52,781 nucleotides of DNA from a virus (IMGVR_UViG_3300047201_000122:1-52781); one strand, 5' to 3'; shown: positions 18,085 through 26,192, numbered from the stretch's first letter. The notes: generated from the sequence alone by a model not told the origin. A program made the numbers and translations.

Positions 18085-18792
18085 ATGGATACAATGTATG
18101 CTGGGAAAGTAAATTCTCCTGCAACTACTTTGGATGGAGCTATTAATGATTCTGTTCAGACAATTAATGTAATAGATGGTTCGATTTTGCCGGCTGCTCC
18201 TAATCTTGCAGTAATCGGAACAGGAGAAGATGCTGAAACAATACTATACGGAGTTAAGACGGATAATGCATTAACTACCGTTACCAGAGGATTTCAGGGA
18301 ACTGCAAAGGCGTGGGATTCTGGAACAGCAATTGCAAGAATGTTTACTGCTTATGATTATGATACTTTGAAGGCGAATATCAGTGAACTTGATAGTGTGA
18401 AAATAGAAAGCGTAGTAGAAGACACTACTCCAGAATTAGGTGGAGAAATGGATGCAGGTGCTCATTCCATAGGGTTTACTCAACAAATAGCGACTGGGGA
18501 CGGAACGACTACAATAGATTGGAAGCTAGGTATAAAATTCTATTTCACCTTTGGAGCATTTAATGAAGTTTTCACCTTTACTGCACCTTCTAAACCTTGC
18601 AATCTAACTTTAATTTTAAAGCAAGATGCGACAGGTTCAAGGACTGCGACTTGGCCTGCTACGGTAATGTTTCCAGCTGGGACGAAACCTACTTTATCTA
18701 CGGGTGCTAATAAAATTGATATGATTTGTTTTTATTGGGATGGCACTAATTATTTTGGTGCATCACTTTTAGCTTTCGCAGTACCTGCATAG
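18085..18792 (+). CDS. Fibre / structural protein, unknown
   Basis: 235 aa from ATG 18085, which has a good SD (AAGGAAGTGATG); an upstream in-frame TTG at 18034 lies inside the hairpin and is unlikely. The N-terminal domain (AGKVNSPATTLDGAINDSV, LYGVKTDNALTTVTRG) resembles phage virion modules; the C-terminal part is beta-rich with WDGTNYFGASLLAFAVPA. It probably belongs to the fibre complex with its neighbours. Confidence 0.6.
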   Translation: MDTMYAGKVNSPATTLDGAINDSVQTINVIDGSILPAAPNLAVIGTGEDAETILYGVKTDNALTTVTRGFQGTAKAWDSGTAIARMFTAYDYDTLKANISELDSVKIESVVEDTTPELGGEMDAGAHSIGFTQQIATGDGTTTIDWKLGIKFYFTFGAFNEVFTFTAPSKPCNLTLILKQDATGSRTATWPATVMFPAGTKPTLSTGANKIDMICFYWDGTNYFGASLLAFAVPA

Positions 18793-18806
18793 AAAGGAGT
18801 AAATTA

Positions 18807-19472
18807 ATGATTATCTGGAAAAAGAAATTAATAAAATGTTGTAGATGTCATAAAGATTATTCCTTTGATAATAATTTATTTTATTATTTACAAGAGTATA
18901 TTTTGATTTGTCCTAAATGTAATTTGATGCATAAGGTTGATATAAAATTATTAGATGATAAATATAAAGAATTAAAAAAGATAGATAGATTAAATTTGGC
19001 TGCTATTGATATAGGTAGTGCGGCTATTAATGGGGATTTCAGACAAGGTAGTGGTTATACTTATGTAAATGCAAACAATCCTGCAAATGATACTGGTAAA
19101 ATAACTTCAGTAGAGATTTGGGCTGAGTCGAATATGAGTAAGGTTGAAGTTGCTATCTTTTATATAGTGTCAGGTAATACTCTTTCTACCCGTAGTTATA
19201 CTTCCATTGGTTCTGTAACTAGTGGATCAAAGCAAACCTTTCCTGTTAACCTTGATGTGGTTGCTGGGAATTATATCGGGGTGTATTTTACTTCGGGGTG
19301 GATAGAGGTAAATCAAGATGCAAGTACTGGTCTCTGGTGGAAAGTAGATGATCAAATACCTTGCACAAATGCTAATTTTACAGTGACTGCCCATCTTTCT
19401 CTGAGTCTTTATGGCACAGGGGCAACTGCAGAAGTAGGTGGCAATGCGATTATGATGGGAACTAATTTTTAG
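18807..19472 (+). CDS. Zinc-ribbon / beta-sandwich fusion, probable appendage protein
   Basis: 221 aa. Residues 1-55 hold CCRC and CPKC about 30 residues apart, a likely zinc ribbon. Residues 65-221 look like a lectin- or CBM-type beta sandwich (WAESNMSKVEVAIFYI, LDVVAGNYIGVYFTSG) ending with a Gly-rich tail. Joining these domains in a fibre block is unusual. The zinc ribbon could anchor it to the virion and the sandwich bind sugar (inference). Confidence 0.55.
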   Translation: MIIWKKKLIKCCRCHKDYSFDNNLFYYLQEYILICPKCNLMHKVDIKLLDDKYKELKKIDRLNLAAIDIGSAAINGDFRQGSGYTYVNANNPANDTGKITSVEIWAESNMSKVEVAIFYIVSGNTLSTRSYTSIGSVTSGSKQTFPVNLDVVAGNYIGVYFTSGWIEVNQDASTGLWWKVDDQIPCTNANFTVTAHLSLSLYGTGATAEVGGNAIMMGTNF

Positions 19473-19485
19473 ATGAGGAATCTCA

Positions 19486-20844
19486 ATGTTTAATAGAAAT
19501 TATTTTAACCGAAGCCTATTTAATAGAGGTAACATAGTTTTAGGAGAAACCAAAGAAGCTATTTCTGTTTATTTCTTGCAGACTGATATATCTGGAACAT
19601 TAAGCAAGGGGAAGATTAAAGAAAGGGCATCGGTTTATTCCTTATCTACTTTAATAATTGGAATATTATCTAAAGGAAAGATAAGTGAAACTTTCTCAAT
19701 TTATTCTTTAACTTCTCTTATTAATGGTGAACTGTTAAAAGGTAAAACCGAAAATGCTTTATCAACTTACAATTTAGAAACTTCAATATTAGGAATATTA
19801 GCAAAGGGAAAAATTGAAAGTATTTCTTCTATCTTCAATCTGGAAACTTCAATATCAGGATTATTATATAATAAATTCTTAACTTTATCGATTTATTCCT
19901 TGATGACTTCTATAATCGGGGAATTGAATAAAGGGAAAATAGAAAATGCCTCTTCTATATTTGATTTAAAAACTTTGTTATCGGGAGCTTTATCTAAAGG
20001 TAATATAGAAGAGGCGATTTCTGCTTTTAATTTACAAACCTCAATTTCAGGTGAATTGGCTAAGGGTAAGATAGGGGAAGTTTCTTCAATTTATAATCTG
20101 GCTTCCCTAATCGGTGGAGAATTATCGAAGGGAAAGATAGAGGATGCTTTATCGATTTATGGCCTACAGACAATAATATCTGGAATACTCATCAAAGGAA
20201 AGATTGAGAATGCAATTTCTGCTTACCAATTATCTACTCAATTATTAGGAATATTAAATAAGGGCAAGATAGAAATTGTTTCAACAATTATTAATATAAC
20301 TTCTAATCTTTCAGGAACGTTGGCCAGAGGAGAAATAGAACAAGCGAGCTCCAATTATCAATTAGTTACTAATATAATTGGATTATTAAATAAAGGTAGG
20401 ATTGAAGAAACTTCTCAAGATATAGATTTATATACTAATATTGAAGGAGAATTAAGTAAGGGTAAAATTAAAGAAACTTCCGAAACTATATTTATCTATA
20501 CTAATATAGAAGGAATATTAGCCAGAGAGGCCAGGGAAACTTCCACCACCTATGAATTAATATCTGAAATTTTGGGACAGTTATCAAAAGGGAAAATAGA
20601 AGAAGCGAGCAGTCAGTTTATTATGGCAACTGATATTATAGGAGCTATTGCGAGAAAGCAACTTACCAAAGAAGCTTCTAGTATAATAGAATTAGAAACT
20701 AATATAAACGGAGTTTTGAGAAAGTTCTTTTTCTCTCAAGCAACTTTGGATATAATCAGAAATGAGAGTGAGTTGGCAATTATCAGAAATGAGAGTGAGT
20801 TGGCAATTATCAGAAATGAGAGTGAGTTGGCAATTATCAGATAA
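19486..20844 (+). CDS. Repeat-built fibre protein
   Basis: 452 aa. The start (MFNRNYFNRSLFNRG) resembles fibre-attachment peptides. The body is about 15 tandem repeats of 24-27 residues with consensus near SIYNLxTxISGxLSKGKIExA, each probably one strand-turn-strand unit of a solenoid or stalk. The end is three exact copies of NESELAIIR, encoded by a 27-bp DNA repeat. It probably spaces a receptor-binding tip from the baseplate; the tip itself may be the 21769 product. Confidence 0.65.
   Translation: MFNRNYFNRSLFNRGNIVLGETKEAISVYFLQTDISGTLSKGKIKERASVYSLSTLIIGILSKGKISETFSIYSLTSLINGELLKGKTENALSTYNLETSILGILAKGKIESISSIFNLETSISGLLYNKFLTLSIYSLMTSIIGELNKGKIENASSIFDLKTLLSGALSKGNIEEAISAFNLQTSISGELAKGKIGEVSSIYNLASLIGGELSKGKIEDALSIYGLQTIISGILIKGKIENAISAYQLSTQLLGILNKGKIEIVSTIINITSNLSGTLARGEIEQASSNYQLVTNIIGLLNKGRIEETSQDIDLYTNIEGELSKGKIKETSETIFIYTNIEGILAREARETSTTYELISEILGQLSKGKIEEASSQFIMATDIIGAIARKQLTKEASSIIELETNINGVLRKFFFSQATLDIIRNESELAIIRNESELAIIRNESELAIIR
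20761..20841 (+). repeat. Three exact 27-bp tandem repeats, in frame
   Basis: Units 20761-20787, 20788-20814 and 20815-20841 are identical and code for NESELAIIR. A diverged partial unit precedes them. Copy number could change by slippage without breaking the frame. Confidence 0.95.
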
Positions 20845-20860
20845 AGAAGGTAATAATAAT

Positions 20861-20889
20861 TTGATAAAAATATCTTTATATGATATAAT
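20861..20889 (+). promoter_or_regulatory. Promoter of pseudoknot-HNH cassette E
   Basis: TTGATA (20861-20866), 17-bp spacer ending TATGA, TATAAT (20884-20889), an extended -10 sigma70-type promoter. Confidence 0.85.
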
Positions 20890-20903
20890 TTTATTAAAGA
20901 AAT

Positions 20904-21006
20904 GGAACGGAAATAAAGTCGATTTTCCAAAATATATAAATGGGGAATTAAGAGATATTAAGAATATACCTTCGACTGTATATTTTCCGTTCCACTCTTG
21001 ATTCCC
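20904..21006 (+). ncRNA. Pseudoknot-type leader RNA upstream of HNH gene (element E)
   Basis: Helix A: GGAACGGAAA (20904-20913) with TTTCCGTTCC (20984-20993), extended inside by AGTCGA (20917-20922) with TCGACT (20972-20977). Helix B: 20943-20954 with 20995-21006, 12 pairs including one U-G. Order A-B-A'-B', so the helices interlock. B' is followed by a U-rich stretch, then RBS and ATG. Confidence 0.6.
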
Positions 21007-21031
21007 TATTTTATTTATTAAGGAGAATTTT

Positions 21032-21763
21032 ATGTTTGATAAGAAAAAATATATGAAGAAATATCGAAAAGATAAAAAAGGACATATTAAGAAATATAAT
21101 AAAAAATATCATAAAGAATATAGTAAAAAGAATAGAGATAAATTAACACAAGATTGTAAACAATGGCGTAAAGATAATCCCGAAAAAGTAAAGAAAATAA
21201 ATCAAAAATGTTATAGAAATCATATCGAAGAACGAAGGGAATATGGTAGACAATATTCTCAAAATAATATTGATTATTATAGAGAAGGTATTAAACAATG
21301 GAGGAAAAATAATCCTGAAAGGATAAAAAAATTGAGAGAAAATTGGTTTAAAAGTCATCCTAATTTTATGAAACAATATTGTAAAATAAAACGAAGAATA
21401 GATTTAAAATATAATCTTAATAATAAAATGCGTTTAGCAATATGGCAATCTCTAAAAGGCAATAAAAATAATAGGCATTGGGAAGGTTTAGTTAATTATA
21501 AATTAATTGAGTTGATTAAACATCTTAAATCTACAATTCCAGAATATTATACTTGGCAGGATTTTTTAAATAATAAATTACATATAGACCATATTATACC
21601 TATATCTGTTTTTAATTTTGATAAACCAGAGAATCCTGATTTTAAGAAATGCTGGGCATTAAATAATTTAAGATTATTACCAGCAAAAGAAAATCATATA
21701 AAATATAATAAATTGATTAGACCTTTCCAACCAGCATTAAAATTATTAAATATATCGAGGTGA
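21032..21763 (+). CDS. HNH homing endonuclease, group 2
   Basis: 243 aa. A long Lys/Tyr/Asn-rich repeat N-terminus (units like QWRKDNPEKVKKINQK) is followed by IDLKYNLNNKMRLAIWQSLK, then HIDHIIPISVFNF, CWALNNLRLLPAKEN and a KPFQPALK-like end. This HNH type lacks the CxxC pairs of group 1. Relatives are at 22770, 25476 and 32560. It is expressed from its own promoter through element E. It was inserted between two fibre genes. Confidence 0.85.
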   Translation: MFDKKKYMKKYRKDKKGHIKKYNKKYHKEYSKKNRDKLTQDCKQWRKDNPEKVKKINQKCYRNHIEERREYGRQYSQNNIDYYREGIKQWRKNNPERIKKLRENWFKSHPNFMKQYCKIKRRIDLKYNLNNKMRLAIWQSLKGNKNNRHWEGLVNYKLIELIKHLKSTIPEYYTWQDFLNNKLHIDHIIPISVFNFDKPENPDFKKCWALNNLRLLPAKENHIKYNKLIRPFQPALKLLNISR

Positions 21764-21768
21764 TTAAA

Positions 21769-22071
21769 ATGGAAAAATATTTAATCGGAGATAAAATAAG
21801 ATTTACTGCTTCCATTGTTAAATTAGGAAGCGTAGAACCAGATATTCCTGATGTAGTAACTATTAGTGTTTATCAAGCGGATGGGACTATTTTGTTAAAT
21901 AAAGCAAATGCAAGTTTAACAAATACACCGGGAAATTATTACTATGATTGGGTTATAGAAAGTTTATCAGAAACAATTCCATTGATTAAAAACTCCCAAT
22001 TAATTGTTTTATGGGATTGGTCTGGCTCACAAAAGAAAAAAATGAACTTTACAGTTGAACCAGTAGTATAA
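21769..22071 (+). CDS. Ig-like appendage domain protein (BppU N-terminal-like)
   Basis: 100 aa from ATG 21769 (SD GAGGTGAT). Sequence such as GDKIRFTASIVKLG, VVTISVYQADGTIL and NYYYDWVI fits the small beta-sandwich found at the N-terminus of baseplate upper proteins and in fibre subunits. It is the last gene of the plus-strand late block; a terminator follows. Confidence 0.6.
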   Translation: MEKYLIGDKIRFTASIVKLGSVEPDIPDVVTISVYQADGTILLNKANASLTNTPGNYYYDWVIESLSETIPLIKNSQLIVLWDWSGSQKKKMNFTVEPVV

Positions 22072-22085
22072 AGAAAAAATATATA

Positions 22086-22163
22086 TTATCTTATCCTTAT
22101 ATTTATCTGCAAGAATCTGCAACTTAAAGGGTTGTAGTCGCACTTTGCGTTAGTGAAATTCAT
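22086..22163 (-). CDS. Minus-strand micro-ORF with perfect SD
   Basis: 25 codons starting MNFTNAKCDYNP, preceded by AGGAGG (22171-22176) seven bases before the ATG. It lies just beyond the bidirectional terminator and could be read only if minus transcription passes it. It could be a real peptide or chance; nothing recognised. Confidence 0.3.
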   Translation of the reverse strand: MNFTNAKCDYNPLSCRFLQINIRIR

Positions 22164-22178
22164 TTTAATACCTCCTTT

Positions 22179-22210
22179 AAAAAAGCCTTCAGGTAAATGA
22201 GGGCTTTTTT
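22179..22210. terminator. Bidirectional intrinsic terminator
   Basis: AAAAAAGCC (22179-22187) pairs with GGCTTTTTT (22202-22210) around a 14-nt loop, with U runs on either strand. It separates the late operon from the convergent HNH gene. Confidence 0.85.
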
Positions 22211-22220
22211 TATGAATGAT

Positions 22221-22535
22221 TTATTTCTCAAAATAGAATTTTACAAAATGTATTTTTACTCTAAAATGTTTTAAATAAAGTTTAACCGCAGTATTATATT
22301 CTGGTAGATTGGATATTTTTTTCCTATATTGCTCAACACTAAGAGCACCTTTTGTAAAATTACAAAACGAGCAGGATGGCATTAGGTTATCAATATTACC
22401 TTTACCTCTATGAGATTTAGGAATAATATGGTCTACATTAAAATCTTCTAAATTGAGGGCATCCCCACAATAACAACATTTCCCAGAAAATTTTTCATAA
22501 ACCATTTTACGTTTATTTTTGCTTATAGATGGCAT
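22221..22535 (-). CDS. Minimal HNH endonuclease on the minus strand
   Basis: 104 aa from the ATG at 22535 (SD AAGGA). Core: CCYCGDALNLEDFNVDHIIP, then NLMPSCSFCNFTKGA, the classic McrA/Cas9-like zinc-braced HNH. It lacks the repeat N-terminus of its neighbours. It is the only sizeable minus-strand gene in the window and has its own promoter. It could be a homing enzyme or a packaging-type HNH, though the latter normally sits beside terminase, which this does not. Confidence 0.85.
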   Translation of the reverse strand: MPSISKNKRKMVYEKFSGKCCYCGDALNLEDFNVDHIIPKSHRGKGNIDNLMPSCSFCNFTKGALSVEQYRKKISNLPEYNTAVKLYLKHFRVKIHFVKFYFEK

Positions 22536-22564
22536 CACTAATTCCTTCTAATTCTTTATTAAGA

Positions 22565-22593
22565 ATTATATCATTAAAAGTGCTATAACTCAA
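22565..22593 (-). promoter_or_regulatory. Minus-strand promoter of the HNH gene
   Basis: On the minus strand TTGAGT (22593-22588), 17-bp spacer ending TGA, TATAAT (22570-22565); extended -10. Confidence 0.75.
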
Positions 22594-22653
22594 ATAGATA
22601 AACGATTGTAATGGCTTGCATACCCTTAGCATACCTTTACAGTAAAGAATAAG

Positions 22654-22698
22654 AAGAATAATAATAATAACAATAATAGTAATAATAACAATAATAAG
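22654..22698. repeat. AAT/AAC/AAG trinucleotide-rich tract
   Basis: A run of AAT units with AAC, AAG and AGT interruptions between two divergent promoters. Purely low-complexity, perhaps easily melted DNA. Confidence 0.8.
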
Positions 22699-22710
22699 TA
22701 AAATTTTTTA

Positions 22711-22739
22711 TTTACTATTCTCTTTTTATATGTTATAAT
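22711..22739 (+). promoter_or_regulatory. Promoter of HNH gene at 22770
   Basis: TTTACT (22711-22716), 17-bp spacer ending TGT, TATAAT (22734-22739); extended -10. The gene follows within 31 bases with no structured leader. Confidence 0.7.
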
Positions 22740-22769
22740 AATAAATAAGAATAAGAAAGGAGAATAGTT

Positions 22770-23492
22770 ATGAGTTATGAAAATAAAATAAAAGAGAAAT
22801 TATACCAACAGGAATATCATAAAAATAATCCTAAAAAACTTAAAAGATATATCGAAAAATTTTATAAAATACATCCCAAGAAGAATGCTGAATATCAACG
22901 AAAATTTCAGTTATTAAATAAAGGATATGGAAAAAAATATCAAGAAAAATTCCATAGAGAACATCCCGAGAAAAATGCCGAATATCAGCGAAAATTTTAC
23001 AAACAAAATAAAAATAAAATAAAAATATATATGGAAAAGTATCGTAAGGATAATAAAGAAATTTTAAATAGATATTCTAATCAATATCGAAAAAACAATA
23101 AAGAAAAACAAAATAAACGTGCAAGAAATAGAAGAAGAATAGATTTAAAATATAATCTTGATAATAGAATAAGAGTAGCAATATGGCAATCTTTAAAAGG
23201 GAATAAAAATGGTAGACATTGGGAAGGTTTAGTTGGTTATTCCTTAAATGATTTAATGAAGCATTTAATAAAGACAATCCCTGAGGGATATATTTGGCAA
23301 GATTATTTCGAAGGTAAATTACATATTGACCATATAATACCTATTTCCGCTTTTAACTTCACTAAACCAGAACATATAGATTTTAAAAGATGTTGGGCTT
23401 TAAATAATTTAAGGTTGTTTCCAGCAAAAGAAAATCATATAAAATATAATAAATTAAATAAACCATTCCAACCTTCATTAAAAATCAGTTAA
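22770..23492 (+). CDS. HNH homing endonuclease, group 2
   Basis: 240 aa. Repeat-rich N-terminus including two near-identical blocks (HPEKNAEYQRKF and HPKKNAEYQRKF), then IDLKYNLDNRIRVAIWQSLK, HIDHIIPISAFNFTKPEH, CWALNNLRLFPAKEN and KPFQPSLK. Same type as the genes at 21032, 25476 and 32560 but without a pseudoknot leader. It has its own promoter. It stands next to the early promoter region. Confidence 0.85.
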   Translation: MSYENKIKEKLYQQEYHKNNPKKLKRYIEKFYKIHPKKNAEYQRKFQLLNKGYGKKYQEKFHREHPEKNAEYQRKFYKQNKNKIKIYMEKYRKDNKEILNRYSNQYRKNNKEKQNKRARNRRRIDLKYNLDNRIRVAIWQSLKGNKNGRHWEGLVGYSLNDLMKHLIKTIPEGYIWQDYFEGKLHIDHIIPISAFNFTKPEHIDFKRCWALNNLRLFPAKENHIKYNKLNKPFQPSLKIS

Positions 23493-23611
23493 GATAATCC
23501 AAAAAATTATTTAAAAACCACCGAAATTAACAAAATATAAAAAGTAGTTTTAAACTTTATTTTTGAGCCATACATACCAACGGTTTCAAGCATTTTTTTT
23601 CACTCCAAAAC

Positions 23612-23640
23612 TTGACAGTTATAAATAAATTATATATAAT
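23612..23640 (+). promoter_or_regulatory. Perfect consensus sigma70 promoter of the early operon
   Basis: TTGACA (23612-23617), exactly 17 bp, TATAAT (23635-23640). The first early gene begins 32 bases downstream. Upstream 23493-23611 has poly-T and A/T tracts but no recognised operator. Confidence 0.9.
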
Positions 23641-23672
23641 ATTTACAATAGGATAAAGAAGGAGATGAAAAA

Positions 23673-24035
23673 ATGGACAAGTTTCAAAAAACACTCGACA
23701 CAAATCACGGAGTCAGTCTTTTAAAATTCAAATATAACGGAACAGAGTTTGATGTAAGAAGCACCGACCATTCTATTTCAAGATTTATAGAAAACGGTAT
23801 AGATGTAGATGCAGCGGTAGGCAGCATAGTTGCACTCGGAAAAGAAAGACTTTACAGATTTGCAAAAGAAAATAGTGATGTGGCAATCATAGACAGAGAA
23901 CATGGTATAGTGACCATTATTACTTTCGAAAGTAACCAGATAAGAATAAGAACTATAATTCCAAATTCAAATGCCTTCATTAAATCAGGAACAAAAATAT
24001 ATAATCTAAATCAAAAGAGTTTTGGAAGGAGATAA
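23673..24035 (+). CDS. DUF4258-like early protein
   Basis: 120 aa. The segment DHSISRFIENGIDVDAAV followed by GKERLYRFAKENSDVAI and GIVTIITF resembles DUF4258, a small fold related to RelE-type and colicin-type RNases, where an early His-x-x-x-R is conserved. A host-takeover toxin role is possible but only inferred. It is the first gene behind the perfect early promoter, a typical place for such genes. Confidence 0.55.
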   Translation: MDKFQKTLDTNHGVSLLKFKYNGTEFDVRSTDHSISRFIENGIDVDAAVGSIVALGKERLYRFAKENSDVAIIDREHGIVTIITFESNQIRIRTIIPNSNAFIKSGTKIYNLNQKSFGRR

Positions 24036-24038
24036 AAA

Positions 24039-24242
24039 ATGGGGATAAGAATAAGTCATAAAAGATTAAATGAGAAAGTAAATTGGTTTGAAGAAAAAAT
24101 CCATCATAGACAATTTTGGACTTGGTATGGATTGGATTATACTGAAATCCAAATCGATGGAGTAAGTACAATATTTCGAAATAATAAAGATGCTTATAAT
24201 TATTTAGATAATTATGGAAAATCGAAAGGAGATAAAAGATGA
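24039..24242 (+). CDS. Early protein, unknown
   Basis: 67 aa, many aromatic residues (RQFWTWYGLDYTEIQI) and a helical C-terminus. SD GAAGGAG, four-base overlap with the next gene. No family recognised. Confidence 0.55.
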   Translation: MGIRISHKRLNEKVNWFEEKIHHRQFWTWYGLDYTEIQIDGVSTIFRNNKDAYNYLDNYGKSKGDKR

Positions 24243-24382
24243 GAGCACTAAAGAATATAAACAAAAAAAGCAGAGAAGAGAAGGAAAGATTATTTAAAGA
24301 CAAGTTATCCTTTGATATATATAAATATACAAGGAAGTTATACAAGAGGAGACAAAAGGATAGGAAGTGTGATGCGGTCTAA
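24239..24382 (+). CDS. Small basic early protein
   Basis: 47 aa, highly basic (KNINKKSREEKERLFKDK, RKLYKRRQKDRK). ATG overlaps the upstream TGA. A five-pair GCGGT/ACCGC hairpin spans its stop. It may bind nucleic acid. Confidence 0.5.
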   Translation: MRALKNINKKSREEKERLFKDKLSFDIYKYTRKLYKRRQKDRKCDAV

Positions 24383-24422
24383 AAACCGCTGGTGAAATAA
24401 AACAAGAAAGGAGTTTAAAAGA

Positions 24423-24665
24423 ATGAATAAGAAAGAAATTAAAATAGTCGTAGATGAGCTAAGAGCAAATAAAAGATATGGGACGGATACTAATATTCTG
24501 GATGGATGCGGGTTATCGGACTTCCCTAAAAGAAAAATGGTTAGGAAAGAAGTCATTGTGGATTTTCTACAATATCAATGTCGTTATCTGAATGGCGGTA
24601 TTGATGAAGAAGAATTAAGCAGTAATATCGAAACATTAAAAGTTAAGAAAGTTATAATGATATAA
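24423..24665 (+). CDS. Early protein, unknown
   Basis: 80 aa, helical, with DILQYQCRYL-like DFLQYQCRYLNGGIDEEEL. Strong SD (GAAAGGAG). No family recognised; part of the early operon. Confidence 0.55.
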   Translation: MNKKEIKIVVDELRANKRYGTDTNILDGCGLSDFPKRKMVRKEVIVDFLQYQCRYLNGGIDEEELSSNIETLKVKKVIMI

Positions 24666-24691
24666 GAAAGAAATAAAAGGAGGATTCTAAA

Positions 24692-24883
24692 ATGTTAAAA
24701 ATCAAAATTGAAACTGATAATGAAGCTTTTCAAAAAGGCAATAAAGAGATTGAACTTGTTAGATGTTTAAAAGATGTTATCGAATGGATTGAGATAGGCA
24801 GGGAAGAAAATCCAATATATGATTTAAACGGAAATAAAGTAGGATATTTTAAACTTCAAAATGATTATATCAGAAAATTATAA
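24692..24883 (+). CDS. Early protein, unknown
   Basis: 63 aa, alternating beta and helix (MLKIKIETDNEAF, LKDVIEWIEIGREE, GNKVGYFKL). Perfect SD (AAAGGAGG). Function not recognised. Confidence 0.55.
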   Translation: MLKIKIETDNEAFQKGNKEIELVRCLKDVIEWIEIGREENPIYDLNGNKVGYFKLQNDYIRKL

Positions 24884-24916
24884 TTAAGATTACTATTTAA
24901 GAAGGGGGTTTTTAAA

Positions 24917-25315
24917 ATGTTAGATGTAACAATATTAAGCGAAAAAAAGAGAAAAGAAAAATCACAAATGGGATATAAATATTTAATCCAAAATGAATAT
25001 GGACAAGGAGAAAATGCTTTCAGGACCAAAAATGGCTTTGTAAATTGGTTGAGAAAATGCAATTTAAGAATAGACCTTAATAATTTTTCAAAGTATAGAT
25101 GGATTATAAAAGGACAGAGAACTTTTAACATTATCGGAGAAGTAGAATTGATTTATAATATCAAAAAGAATGATATACCTAAAAATACAAAACCTATTGC
25201 CTGGCTATTGAATGGAAGTTACCGGATATGTTATGCAGAGAAATTAGATTATGGTTGTAAAATATACGCTCAGAATTATTCAGAGATTAAAACATTACCT
25301 TATAAATGGTATTAA
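24917..25315 (+). CDS. Early protein, unknown
   Basis: 132 aa, mixed alpha/beta with Trp/Tyr-rich segments (FVNWLRKCNLRIDL, FSKYRWIIKGQR). Last gene of the first early cluster; a promoter follows at once. No family recognised. Confidence 0.55.
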   Translation: MLDVTILSEKKRKEKSQMGYKYLIQNEYGQGENAFRTKNGFVNWLRKCNLRIDLNNFSKYRWIIKGQRTFNIIGEVELIYNIKKNDIPKNTKPIAWLLNGSYRICYAEKLDYGCKIYAQNYSEIKTLPYKWY

Positions 25316-25330
25316 AAAGGAGATTAATAT

Positions 25331-25359
25331 TTGATAATTCCAAATAAATATGATATAAT
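25331..25359 (+). promoter_or_regulatory. Promoter of pseudoknot-HNH cassette H
   Basis: TTGATA (25331-25336), 17-bp spacer ending TGA, TATAAT (25354-25359). The expected start site coincides with the first base of helix A. Confidence 0.85.
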
Positions 25360-25365
25360 TTAATA

Positions 25366-25460
25366 GGTAATAAGTGAGCAGTTTTTTTAGTTTATAAAAG
25401 GCACAAAGTAGGTTTAGGAATATTAACTGTTCCTTATTACCAACCGAAATGTGCCTTTTT
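25366..25460 (+). ncRNA. Pseudoknot-type leader RNA upstream of HNH gene (element H)
   Basis: Helix A: GGTAATAAG (25366-25374) with CTTATTACC (25433-25441), plus CAGTT (25379-25383) with AACTG (25425-25429). Helix B: AAAGGCACA (25397-25405) with TGTGCCTTT (25450-25458), then U-rich. A U7 loop (25382-25388) lies between A and B. Single-stranded AAGTAGGTTTAGGAAT and CGAAA are shared with element K. Confidence 0.7.
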
Positions 25461-25475
25461 TGTTAGGAGAAGATT

Positions 25476-26192
25476 ATGGAATTAAAACAATATTATATTA
25501 AATTAAAAAGAAAAATAAATGAGGCTGAAAAATATTATAAAGAATACCCTGATAAATTAACTCCAATATATAAAGAAAAACTTATAAAGGCAAAGGAAAG
25601 ATATAATAAGGAATATCTTAAACTTAATGGGGATAAAAAAAGAAAAGCGGCAAAAATATATCGAAATGAACATAAAAAAGATATAAAAGAGAAAAATAAA
25701 AAATATTGGAAAGAACATCTTAAAGAAAGACATGAAAATAGTAAAAGATATTATAATAAAAATTATGAAAAAATACATAAATGGCAAATGGAGTATGCGA
25801 AAAATAGACACAAAACAGATTTAAAATATAATCTTAGGATGAAAATAAGTAAAGCAATAAATCAATCTCTAAGATATTGTAAAAAAGTTAAAAGTAATAA
25901 AAATGGTAGACATTGGGAAGACCTTGTAGGTTATAAACTAAACGATTTAATTATTAGATTATTATCTACTATGCCAGAAGGTTATACTTGGGAAGACGTT
26001 AAAAGGGGAGAATTGCATATAGACCATATCATACCTATAAGTGTATTTAATTTTACTAAACCAGAGCATATAGATTTTAAGAGATGTTGGGAATTGGAAA
26101 ATTTGCGGTTATTATCCAAAAAAGATAATTTGATAAAAAATGCTAAATTAACAAAACCATTCCAACCATCATTATTATTAGAAGAATTATAA
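25476..26192 (+). CDS. HNH homing endonuclease, group 2
   Basis: 238 aa. Repeat-type basic N-terminus, then TDLKYNLRMKISKAINQSLR, HIDHIIPISVFNFTKPEH, CWELENLRLLSKKDN and KPFQPSL. It is read from its own promoter through pseudoknot element H, with RBS TTAGGAG directly after helix B'. It sits between two unrelated early genes. Same family as 21032, 22770 and 32560. Confidence 0.85.
   Translation: MELKQYYIKLKRKINEAEKYYKEYPDKLTPIYKEKLIKAKERYNKEYLKLNGDKKRKAAKIYRNEHKKDIKEKNKKYWKEHLKERHENSKRYYNKNYEKIHKWQMEYAKNRHKTDLKYNLRMKISKAINQSLRYCKKVKSNKNGRHWEDLVGYKLNDLIIRLLSTMPEGYTWEDVKRGELHIDHIIPISVFNFTKPEHIDFKRCWELENLRLLSKKDNLIKNAKLTKPFQPSLLLEEL

Noticed and set aside
20761-20841. Replication-origin iterons
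   Set aside because: The 27-bp repeats lie in frame inside the fibre gene and far from replication genes.
22654-22698. CRISPR array or iterons
   Set aside because: Only AAT-type trinucleotides without repeat-spacer structure.
25366-25460. Hammerhead ribozyme
   Set aside because: CGAAA before helix B' is suggestive, but there is no CUGANGA core and the helices interlock.
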